DNA of 23,767 nt from Perkinsus chesapeaki (lineage: Eukaryota; Perkinsozoa; Perkinsida; Perkinsidae). The notes under the pieces were generated by a model. It was not told the origin of the DNA and did no database searches. It saw nothing but the letters and a program-made list of their open reading frames with translations. Shown piece after piece: positions 7,960-15,880 of the stretch. The stretch is from the NCBI GenBank assembly GCA_013115145.1, contig JAAPAO010000559.1, forward strand, positions 1 through 23,767. Direction: 5' to 3'. The translations under genes were made by a program, and so were the position numbers. The stretch's first letter is position 1; the number at the start of each line of letters is the position of its first letter.

Positions 7960-8776
7960 TTATTTTTCCTCCTCCATTCCACCGCCTTGATCACTTCCCT
8001 CGGTGGTAGTAACGGCAGCTGCTCGTTCTTCTCGAGCGTTATGAAGATCATCTACTAGACCGTCCATATCCCATTGATGCTCAGTCTGATGAAAAGGATA
8101 TACTCAAGTTATGAGGGATCATGCAAGCTCTGAGCTGAGATACTGTAATTTATGACGATGAAAAACTCTTCGTAGCCTGACCTATTCGATATTTTGTACG
8201 CCTCAACCCAAGATTCTGTTATTTCTCATATCTTGCATGCTTCAACCTAAGATACCCTCACTACCGCATCCCAATAATCCATAATATTAACACTCCTATC
8301 AATCGCCTTCAACAGCCAAAACTCATACGGTGGTACCTGTACCTCCATTTTCCCGCGCGCCACGAAACTTTTTCCAAAAATTTCCCACCGTTGTAGGTAA
8401 ATCTTTTGCTGTCGTATCCGGTGGCATCGTCGACGGTATTGCAATATCATGCTCTCGAATGAGATAACTATAATCGATCGTCGGGGCGGGCGATACTGTC
8501 GCTGCCGCCAACGGCACTTCAGACGCAGGGAAACTAACAGTGTAGATTCATTTGAAAACCCGCAGTATTCGTTACCGCATAAGTTCAATTCCCCCTGCCG
8601 ACATGCCTAAGATCAGACACTTCATAATCGATCGCGTGATCGATATTATTACCGCACCCCCCTGCCATGATTGGCTGGGAGATTTCCATTGGCCCCATTG
8701 GCGTCGCTGGAGGCCTCGCTGAACCTATTCCGACTAAGTCTGGCATGGGCGGCAGTAATGACACGAACGGTGGTAT
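7960..8776 (-). CDS. Unidentified gene (D), at least six exons, 5' end and one junction unresolved
   Basis: I do not recognise the product. Exons supported by phase are 8776-8653, 8606-8576 (a 31-nt microexon), 8533-8389, 8336-8256, a short exon from about 8180, and the last exon 8085-7960. The protein starts Pro/Gly/Met-rich (LLPPMPDLVGIG, PMGPMEISQPIMAGG), has a middle PTIDYSYLIREHDIAIP and VPPYEFWLLKAIDRSVNIM then DYWDAVV, a basic amphipathic stretch, and ends acidic (WDMDGLVDDLHNAREER ... GGGMEEEK). The junction before the last exon has no good GT donor; a 39-nt GC-AG intron keeps the frame and joins SSEL to TEHQWDM. The first ATG in the frame is at 8746; exons further upstream are possible. 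Introns carry copies of families P, T and C. Confidence 0.55.
8228..8255 (-). repeat. 28-bp inverted-repeat intron element (family T), copy whose end is the splice donor
   Basis: On the - strand GTATCTT, AGGTTGAAGCATGC and AAGATAT. The first base of the element coincides with the first base of the intron beginning at 8255, so GT of the arm acts as the 5' splice site. A degenerate second copy follows in tandem at about 8187-8215, within the same inferred intron. Confidence 0.7.
8353..8367 (+). repeat. GC-rich intron element (family C), copy 3
   Basis: CCGCGCGCCACGAAA in the 52-nt intron 8388-8337 of gene D. Read on the gene strand, both this intron and kinase intron 6331-6290 start GTGGGA and continue into TTTCGTGGCGCGCGG, so the two introns are recognisably related. 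Confidence 0.75.
8627..8644. repeat. Palindromic intron element (family P), copy 7
   Basis: ATCGATCGCGTGATCGAT in the 46-nt intron 8652-8607 of gene D. The intron lies just before the 31-nt microexon and is needed to keep the frame TGC GGC ATG. Confidence 0.8.
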
Positions 8777-8788
8777 CTATTTGATAAG

Positions 8789-8825
8789 CCAAAGGTCGTG
8801 GGTTCGAACCGCAGCGAAGGCTTTT
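8789..8825 (+). repeat. tRNA T-arm-like hairpin in a gene D intron
   Basis: AAGGTCGTGGGTTCGA then ACC on the + strand, bracketed by AAGCC and GGCTT, ending in five T. It lies in the 57-nt region 8833-8777 that I read as an intron of gene D, antisense to it. Upstream tRNA arms do not pair convincingly. Confidence 0.5.
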
Positions 8826-8833
8826 TGTTTTAC

Positions 8834-9739
8834 TAGTGACACTTATCCCACATATCGACGGGCAGATGGTCCAATGCGATGTGAAATAGAATATGAATTG
8901 ACGGCGGTGGGAAACCAGCAAGTAAAAGTTGTATAAGGTTTAGATAGACCGCCGACACTCAAGGCGATTTACAGAACACTCAGAATCCTACTGTTACATA
9001 CACCGCGCAACCGTGCAGTTGCAGCCTCCTGCACCAAAACTAAGCCGGATTTTGAGCCGGTCATGCCAATGTGGGAATTACTATTGACATCGGATACACT
9101 CGTTTCGAAGAAGAGTTCCAGGGTTATTTTGCATACACACATACCCGAAATTCTTAAACAAGAAGAATCTGTTCCTTCGGATGTACTCTAGTGGGAAATA
9201 TATCAACACTGAGCTTTACCAAGGGCAATCAATACTCCATTTTCCGACCAACTAAGAATCTACTAATGCAGTTTAAGCTACCATCGGCTAGTATGAAGTA
9301 CTCCAACTATTCTGAGACGTACCGATCAATGATAAGTAAAGCTACCACCGCCCTACTAGACACCATTTCACTTTCACCACCACCATCACTGGGGTACTAA
9401 TCACACACGCCGGCCTTAGTCCAACGTACTATATGATAAACATTACTCAAGCTCGTCCATGACAAATGCATATATATCAATCCGCAGTCCAGTATTACCT
9501 CCTCCCCAAGCAATCGTGGCTTCATTTTAACAGACATTAATCAAAGCGAACTGCTCATCATCTTACCACATCGACCATTTCCCGCACCAATACGAACTCA
9601 AGACAGCTCCATTTTAAAAAGCCAATAGTTAACAGATGAATTCTCTCATCTGCCCGCCATGACTCGATGAAAGCCGATTTTTTATCGGTCCTATGAAATG
9701 ACAGCAGAAGCGACAATGACTGAGATAGCATCACATCTA
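8834..9739. other. Region without a confident gene
   Basis: About 900 bp between gene D and gene C (both - strand). A - strand frame at about 8850-8920 may be a further 5' exon of gene D. The remaining short frames show no motifs or splice support. Confidence 0.5.
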
Positions 9740-10688
9740 CTAATGGCCAACTGCTCTACCATGTACTAGGCCCAGAACGGCGTAAAATGTACCCACGGCG
9801 ATGGTTGCCGTGGCGAGAGCGAGTCCGCCATATGTGAGACATAGACGAGCTCCCTTTGGTTCCTCAATGCGTAAATAAAACCATAGAGGAAATATGTAAA
9901 TAGAACCTTGATAGAGAACGTAGCAGGGATGGGCTGGTGAGGGTGTATTACAGGCAGTGAGAAGTATGCCGCCTACTGCTTGGAAGTAGGCGAGTTGACT
10001 TCTGGCAAGCACGGCTAATAAGGCGATGATGGACACTAGCAGACAACGCCATAAAAGCCTCCAGAAAATGCTGCCAGCTACAACAGCAGTAGTTGAGAAT
10101 TTTTCCTGAGAAAATACATTATCCAGGAATCGAACCTGGACGGATGGGTATACAACGAGACGCTCTACCACTAGACCAAATCTGCTGTGTTTTCAAACGG
10201 ACTTACCAGTAAGTTGGCAATCTGTGTTTCGCTACTTACCATTACAGGGACCATGAGACAGGGAACGAATGCGATCATTCTAACCAAAAGCAGCACACAT
10301 GCTGTGTAAATGAGCCACTTTGGTACGATTCCCGCGGGGACACCTAAATCAAAATACCCTCACCGAGGATCGAACCTCCGCCCTTCCCTGTTATTACGTA
10401 TGAGGCTTTCTACATATACCTGCTCACACGGACCATCGCAGATCATCATTCCGGTTATACCCAAAACATAAACGTAAATAATTGAAAGAACAAGGCAAAT
10501 AAGCATCGAGACGTTAATTCGCCTCGGAGTTGTATCTGGTAGAATAATCCATCATAGGCAGAATCTCAAATCCAACTGGACGAGCGATAGAACCAGTTAC
10601 CTTCAAGATGCGTCAAGATAAACAAATAAGCAGGTAATAATTTAATTTTTAATAGACAAATAAGATGTTGAATACAATGATTTATCAT
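9740..10688 (-). CDS. Multi-pass membrane protein C, 4 exons, about 231 aa
   Basis: Function not recognised. Exons inferred: 10688-10601, 10535-10398, 10343-10240 and 10105-9740, all GT-AG and phase-consistent. The protein has a short leader ending in a PRR motif, a membrane segment (SMLICLVLSIIYVYVLGI), a Cys-containing loop (CDGPCEQVY), VPAGIVPKWLIY leading into a second segment, and a last exon with three more (RLLWRCLLVSIIALLAVL; GSIYIFPLWFYL; LALATATIAVGTFYAVLG). Paralogous fragments E (+ strand) and F (- strand) in this window share the same order of segments, which supports exon 2 ending after SLI and the donor at 10397. The start ATG lies only 8 bp after the stop of gene A and is uncertain; A and C might be transcribed together. 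Introns 2 and 3 carry tRNA-like hairpins. Confidence 0.65.
10118..10190 (-). repeat. tRNA-derived sequence filling most of gene C intron 3
   Basis: The - strand has an A-box-like TGGTCTAGTGGTAGAG and a perfect T-arm CCAGG TTCGATT CCTGG at tRNA-like spacing, in the 134-nt intron 10239-10106. Acceptor and anticodon stems do not pair, so a functional tRNA is unlikely. A diverged copy occupies the equivalent intron of pseudogene F, so it predates that duplication. Confidence 0.65.
10363..10380 (-). repeat. T-arm hairpin in gene C intron 2
   Basis: CGGAGGTTCGATCCTCGG on the - strand: GAGG and CCTC pair around TTCGAT, matching a tRNA T-arm or B-box. It makes up the centre of the 54-nt intron 10397-10344. 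The equivalent intron of pseudogene F keeps it as GAAGGTTCGATCCTC. Confidence 0.6.
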
Positions 10689-10696
10689 CCTAGAAA

Positions 10697-11855
10697 TCAA
10701 CACCAAACAGAAATGCCAACTGAGACGGCAGCGATGGTGACACCTACTACCTCTGACACAGCCATAGAAAGGCGGCAGAGAGGGTGCTGCACCAGAGTTC
10801 CAAATAGACAATGCAATAGCAGTGAAGAAATTAAGGGCATAGGGCTCGGTTATGTGCAAGTTGTCCCCAAACTGTGTAGGTTCTGTGGAGTGTACCAGTA
10901 TACCTGCGGTAACCTGAGCACGATGAGAGGAAAGTGTGGTATGAAAGCGATGCGGTGATTGTTACTACCCAGAGCCCTAAGCCTCCAAACAAAGTGACAA
11001 CTGCTAGTACTGCTAAAATGTTAGTGATTTCCTTCATATAGGGAAAGATGATCAACAACAGAGAAATGAATGAGAACACAACTATCCACCATTCAACTGA
11101 AAGCAATAATAAAATCTTCATAGTGCGAAAAGATACTCTTACCGCTGACGGAATCGACGATAATATGTGTAGTGATTCCCATGGCAGCGACCAGTCCAAT
11201 AATGGCCATAAAGTACTCGAGGAAAATCGTCTGAAAAGAGAGTCGCTTAATTATAAACCACAAAGCTCATGTCCTTTCGTGAACGTTCCCAAAGGAGGCC
11301 CCCCTCTGAGAGTCTCGATCACAACGGTCGACTGTGCGACTGGCAGTAGAACTCACCAGAGAAGCAATCCTCCTGCCGAGTTTGCCGCCACTAACTTCAG
11401 CTAGAAAGGTGTATTCTCGCTCGAATGGTGGTACATCTTTCTCCAAGGCATATGTTATAACCTTATCATTTTGAAGAGTCTTGCTGACTAGTTTTATGCA
11501 TAGATATACCGACGCAGCGGTAACGGCTTGAATCGGAATGGATAATATCCCAACAGTTGTGAACATGAAAGGTACAGAGAGGCCAATGGTAGTTAAAGCA
11601 TTAATGCACATGAAGATAAATGACCTAATTAAAGATACAATCATAATAATAATGCCAATCCTACCTTAATGAAATTCCCCTTTCCATCCGCTTGCAAACA
11701 GCTCCCTTGGCAGAAACCTTGCCCGGGGCTGCAAGCGGCGGTTGAACGACCTCCAGCTCAACATCGGTATCGATATCGAGGCTTGCGGGGATGTCGTCGG
11801 GGACAGTAGTGGCAACGGTGAGCTCTGATGGGGAGTAGAACTCGCTTGTAGCCAT
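10697..11855 (-). CDS. Multi-pass membrane protein A, 6 exons, about 283 aa
   Basis: Function not recognised. Exons inferred: 11855-11665, 11624-11357, 11230-11143, 11096-10969, 10913-10793 and 10752-10697; phases agree and the sum is 284 codons including TGA. The first 60 residues are cytosolic-looking and acidic (DIDTDVELEVVQPPL). Then come about six membrane segments: two in exon 2 (around LSVPFMFTTVGIL), one in exon 3 (MAIIGLVAAMGI), two in exon 4 (WWIVVFSFISLLLIIF; LAVLAVVTLFGGLGLW) and one in exons 5-6. Between segments 2 and 3 lies a conserved cytosolic loop, PPFEREYTFLAE, shared with paralog B, which confirms exon 2 and two introns. The last splice (intron 10792-10753) is less certain, because the frame can also be read through. 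Neighbours C, B and E suggest a locally duplicated membrane-protein cluster. Confidence 0.7.
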
Positions 11856-13093
11856 CGGTGAGCACAGAATGCTCGGAGCGGATGAAAACTCCTAAAGGTA
11901 GGATTCTCCGCGCAAGGAACAGGGGAGCACGCACGCGCAAATATGCACGCAAGTACAATGGAGAAGATGAACTAAGCAGCTGTTGACGAAGAGTGATGAA
12001 GCCAGAGCTAATAAGACTAATAAAAACCAATAAGTCAGAACTGGCTTGAACAATAGATCGTACGCCCACAAGGGAGAACCCGTGCTCTTAAGAGCCACCT
12101 CAGGTGCTTCGAACTGGACGGGGTGAGAGTAGATGGCAGAGAGGCAAGGAGAGCAATTCTCTCAGGAAACTGGGGGTTGTTTGCAAAAAAGAAGGAAGCT
12201 TGGAGTCGCGGAGGGTTTACCAGGGGTGACGAGACTGTTTGGAATCGGATGTCGAGACGGCGCGACGTGGCATCGACTAGCATGCGTCACGGCGCAGTTT
12301 TGCTGGGAAGGATCATCCAAAGTTTGAATTCAATTAGGTTACTTTGGGTAACCAACTTTGTTAGGGTGATTAGTAATAATGGTACACCTACGAGGTGAAT
12401 CGCTTCACGACAAATTGGTACCATCCTTATCGCGCTAACAACGAACCACGAACCCAGTCGGCGGTTCACGATCTGTCCCTGCTCCCGGCGCCGCATTAAC
12501 GCACTGCTGCTGCGGAAGATACCGACCATGCGCGGAGCCTAGCATACCATGGCAAAGTAGAACTGGTGTCATAATCCCTGGCCAAAGGCCAGGCTGGGCA
12601 AGGCTTTTCACATTGAAGAGCGAATGCATGCGTGACAGAGAAAGCATCTTGGTGCAATACTCAGCTGCACAATTATTGGACTTTTCCTAGAAGCATGCAC
12701 ACATCTGTCGGGTTGGTTACTTCCGCACTTTACCAAACAGCGAAGCGGGCCGCAAACACTTGAAATACCGCGACTCAACAGCTGGAGAACTGTGGGCTGT
12801 TAGTGGGACGCGACAGCACTCCCGATTATGGTTGCAATGGTAAGCAACATGTATATTTTTCGTGTTAAACCGTTTTCTCGTGATTGTCCGCTCCTTCGAG
12901 CAGAACTTTGCCGCCTCGCAGATATTCCTTGTATGATCGCAACAGAGCCAAGTATTTGACTGGGGGCAAGAAACGATTGCAGGAGAACATCTGAGGGCTT
13001 TATACCTCCACCAAAACTACATAGGACCAATTTCACCGTTTACTCCCCATCCTGCTCCAAAACTAACAGGATCATGGTGGCTGTGATCCACAG

Positions 13094-13107
13094 ATCATTC
13101 GAATGAT
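13094..13107. repeat. 14-bp perfect palindrome in a GATC-rich stretch
   Basis: ATCATTCGAATGAT, surrounded by several GATC sites between about 13070 and 13245. No role can be assigned. Confidence 0.45.
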
Positions 13108-13740
13108 ATATGATCCTGCTAAGTTATTTATGCTATATAGTTTATTGTTCTGAGCCGAAAAAATCAGGTTCACGCCAGAAAATCAGTGCGTTGATCTTTT
13201 TCCGTGATCTTTTCTCAGGATCACGCATGGACCAGGATCCGCATACCGGCCCAGAGCGGTACGTGAGCTGCCAGGAGCACTTTCTGCGATAATAGCCTGA
13301 GCCCATTTCGGGAAGTCCACCTGGATGTGGCCCCGTGGCAAGACTGAATACTTCGAGTCCTTGAGGTAAAGCTTGTGGTCTCGCACCTTAAGACTCTTAA
13401 GTTAAGAGCTGTTGTGTTTTGGTAGTTGTACACAGGCCCTCGGTAAGAAGTTGCCGCGTAAGTGAATTCTGCTAGGAGGAGTTGGATATCTTAACACCAG
13501 TTACATTCTTCTGGCTGAACCATACAGTGACAAAACCGTATGGGTATTAAACTCTCCCTGAAGCAGTTGCACATAAAATGGATAGTCTAACTAAGCCATT
13601 TTCGGCGTTGGACTAAGCTCACACTTTTTCTGCGGGCGCGCCTTTCGAACACATACCAATAGCGTTCCTGGACCACGCTTATTGAGCATGATCCCTTGAG
13701 CTCTCTTGAGAAAGCGCATCCCCAATAACTTGATGACTGA

Positions 13741-13799
13741 TGCCAGACTAGTAACGCTAGTGGCATGTTTCCGGGTCGTGCATTCTGGCGCCGCGCCAG
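13741..13799. repeat. Pair of intergenic hairpins
   Basis: TGCCAGACTAG and CTAGTGGCA pair with a small bulge (13741-13765). CTGGCGC and GCGCCAG form a 7-bp perfect arm pair around one base (13785-13799). They lie in the spacer upstream of gene B. Confidence 0.5.
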
Positions 13800-14200
13800 T
13801 GGCGCGTGCGTGCTAAGTTGTCACCAATCTGGTGCATGCGTGCAGACGTTTTGCGATTGAACAGACAGTAGTACTGTCAATACGTCAGCACGCCACAGTA
13901 TGTGTATCATTTCTTACCACTACAGCTCGCAGACGGCGCAACGATCGGTATGTACATATATCTGTTCCTGATGCCCAGTTTTGTTGCTAGGATTCCGGCG
14001 AAACTTGCACACACCGTGTCCTCTCCTTTCCGCATGCATATGATTGGTATCGACGGGAACACAGCAATATGGCGTTCCTGGGAGAAAACTTGATGCTTAA
14101 CAGCTAGACAGCTTCATAAGTCTAAGTGACGACCACACGGTTGAAATTCTCAACTCAAAAGCGAGGCGCTTCGATACATTACTATAGTTATTGTGAAGGC

Positions 14201-14750
14201 ATGCCAGTCAGCTCTGCGAAATCAAGTCAGGCTTTAGAGCCTTCAGGTGTTGATATAGGAGTGGTCAACGGAGAAATTGGGAGAGGCATATCCCTCTGGT
14301 GAGCTCAAACGACTCAAGCCGAGTCGCATTTGTGCCTCCAGGGCATTCTTCTTCGTATGCTGCAATATCGTTATATCCCAAGTTCTCTCTGTCCCGTTCA
14401 TGTTCACTACAGCTGGCTGGGTGGCATTCATCACTCAAGCTTTGGCAGCTGTATTGGCATTCATTTGTATTCAACTTGTGAGAATAGCTTTGAGGGATGA
14501 AAGGGTACCAAACGATTTGCAGTGGTGTTATATACGCATCTATCAGGTGGTTGATTATGCAGAGCAGAAAGGCATCCCGCCATTCGAAAGGGAATATACA
14601 TTTCTCGGCGAATTCTGTGCCGGCAGTTTGGGAAGAGTCGGAATAACTTTGGTGAGCGACGGAGCGTTCCCGATCGTGGGCGTGGTCGGTTATAAAATTA
14701 TGAGAGGAAGACAGTACAATCTCATCTCTGTACTGGAGTATATTTACTAG
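14201..14750 (+). pseudogene. Truncated paralog B of membrane protein A
   Basis: Exons 14201-14298, 14342-14504, 14547-14651 and probably 14715-14750 give about 133 residues, half the length of A. Alignment with A is clear: GRGISLWAFFF against ERGISLRSFIF, LSVPFMFTT identical, VVDYAEQKGIPPFEREYTF against VITYALEKDVPPFEREYTF. That alignment exposes a 42-nt in-frame intron (14505-14546) that would otherwise be read as 14 extra residues. Intron positions 1 and 3 are shared with A, whereas the 42-nt intron is absent from A. After exon 3 the similarity fades into VLEYIY and a stop, so segments 3-6 are missing. It may be a dying copy or a short two-segment protein. It is divergent to A, 2.3 kb away. 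Confidence 0.65.
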
Positions 14751-15112
14751 TGGAACTTGCTCAACTCCAACTGTATCCAAAGCGACAGTTAGTCGAGCTT
14801 CGAGGAGAACGTGAAGCCGCATGATCCATTGTTTATTAACATGTCACATGTAACATCATTTTTGTCACTGCGGGGTGCTCATCGATCTGTACCATAGCGC
14901 AAGCTCCATAGGTTCCACCTTATTCGGGGGTCTAAAAGCATTCCGGCCAAGTTGCATTTAGGAACAAACAGCCGTCGCACAACCTTCATCATCTTCATAT
15001 TCTTTTGTATTGTTTTTGCTTTGAATCATGCTGCCATTGTTGGTATAGCTGGGATGCATGTATGTCAGGGCGTTTGTCATCCATTCTATCCCAATATCCT
15101 CGAGGGTAAGGG

Positions 15113-15152
15113 GCTCCCTGAAAGGGAGCTTAGCATTCGAAGAGCTAAGCTC
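15113..15152. repeat. Overlapping hairpins at the start of a pseudogene E intron
   Basis: GCTCCCT / AGGGAGC (15113-15129) and GAGCTTAGC / GCTAAGCTC (15126-15152) are perfect arms of 7 and 9 bp. They start 7 nt after the donor GTAAGG at 15106. Same design as the hairpin introns at 1-9 kb, different sequence. Confidence 0.6.
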
Positions 15153-15656
15153 TTTCAACGCGGGTCCATCGTTGAGGTTCACTTGACAAGAGTGACTTAT
15201 CTACTGCTTCTACATCCTAATGTTCATGGGGCTGGTCGCTATGACTGAGATCGGTTTAGCGCCGCTGGTGGTAACTACCGAGAGATTACTAGCCAACTTC
15301 TTGATGGTCTGTTGGAACTTCTGCTGTATAACGTCTACGGCCGCGAGCCCAACACATTGGTGGCTTCGTCATGCGTTTGTCCGAGTATGAGTTTTTTTCC
15401 TCTCCGTATGCTGATTCCGGACTATGCACTATATAACTCACTGTGAGTTACTCACACAATTCCTGTCTATCGCACGATTGTCGTACCACGCTAATAGCGT
15501 GACGTTATTACTAGCTTCATTTGCTCGTGATATTCTACTCATTGCTCACTCTGTTTACTGCTCTATCTCACTTCGGAAACAACTCATCCTTGTGGTGTTT
15601 AATTATTTAACTTATCTGATAGTTGTGTTATTAAACTTTAATACCACTGCAACTAT

Positions 15657-15659
15657 CAG
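15657..15659. repeat. Candidate 3-bp target-site duplication, left copy
   Basis: CAG directly before the left LTR; CAG also follows the right LTR at 21955-21957. Removing the element and one CAG leaves ACTATCAGATAGT, with perfect 5-bp arms around CAG. Confidence 0.5.
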
Positions 15660-15866
15660 TGTAGAGGGTTGGTCGTTGGATGAACACGATACTAAGAGGA
15701 TAATGAAGAGACTTAACTTATTACGATAAATTATGCGAGAGATATCTGACGCTAGGCTAAAGATACTCCCAGAAATGTCACAAAATAAGGGACAGATCCA
15801 CTTATTGCAAAGGAGACACAAAGACGACACAATTCTCATCTAATCATGCTTCACCTTCCATCCACA
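15660..15866 (-). repeat. 3' LTR of the retrotransposon
   Basis: On the element strand TGTGGATGG ... CCCTCTACA, 207 bp, matching 21748-21954 base for base as far as I can compare by eye. The small frames inside it also occur in the other LTR and are not genes. Confidence 0.95.
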
Positions 15867-15880
15867 CGCCCCCCTCACGC
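15867..15880 (-). other. Polypurine tract
   Basis: On the - strand GCGTGAGGGGGGCG directly before the 3' LTR; this is the expected position of the primer for plus-strand synthesis. It falls only a few bases after the integrase stop codon at 15875, and overlaps it. Confidence 0.7.

Larger units (their letters stand above)
11856..14200. other. Gene-poor spacer between divergent genes A and B
   Basis: About 2.3 kb. One hydrophobic frame (- strand, 12098-11892, starting MALKSTGSPLWAYDLLFKP with a membrane stretch) could be a separate small gene or upstream exon, but I see no splice or homology support. It also holds palindromes at 13094-13107 and 13741-13799. Otherwise nothing recognisable. Confidence 0.5.
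14952..15659 (+). pseudogene. Decayed paralog E of membrane protein C, 5' part, interrupted by a retrotransposon
   Basis: The segment starting near KLHLGTNSRR and running through FIIFIFFCIVFALN and GIAGMHVCQGVC aligns in order with exons 1-2 of gene C (HLEDTTPRR, LICLVLSII, GITGMMICDGPC). A GT donor at 15106 has the same phase as in C. The next exon (LIYCFYILMFMG, about 15193-15258) matches C's WLIYTACVLLLV, but the Trp codon is TGA and the frame relative to the donor is shifted. Further hydrophobic sequence runs to 15659, where the retrotransposon begins. The remaining exon lies beyond the element at 22295-22446. Confidence 0.6.

Noticed and set aside
386-8652. The repeated palindromes as a CRISPR or bacterial REP/BIME array
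   Set aside because: Spacing is irregular, copies lie inside spliced eukaryotic genes on both strands, and no cas genes or bacterial signals are present.
8649-8936. Paired 90-aa frames on both strands over the gene D intron
   Set aside because: They run through the tRNA-like intron and have no motifs; the exon model on the - strand explains the region better.
10118-10190. A functional tRNA gene
   Set aside because: The T-arm is perfect and an A-box is present, but the acceptor and anticodon stems do not pair.
12123-12650. Several 60-90 aa frames on both strands
   Set aside because: They overlap each other, lack motifs and splice support, and are probably chance.
13070-13250. Cluster of GATC sites as a methylation-dependent control region or origin
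   Set aside because: Dam-type control is bacterial, and the host is eukaryotic; the density may be chance.
14265-14822. 185-aa open frame on the - strand
   Set aside because: It is antisense to paralog B, whose + strand frame aligns with gene A.
15612-15839. Small frame found in identical form in both LTRs (also 21712-21927)
   Set aside because: It is the LTR sequence itself; duplication follows from reverse transcription, not from coding.
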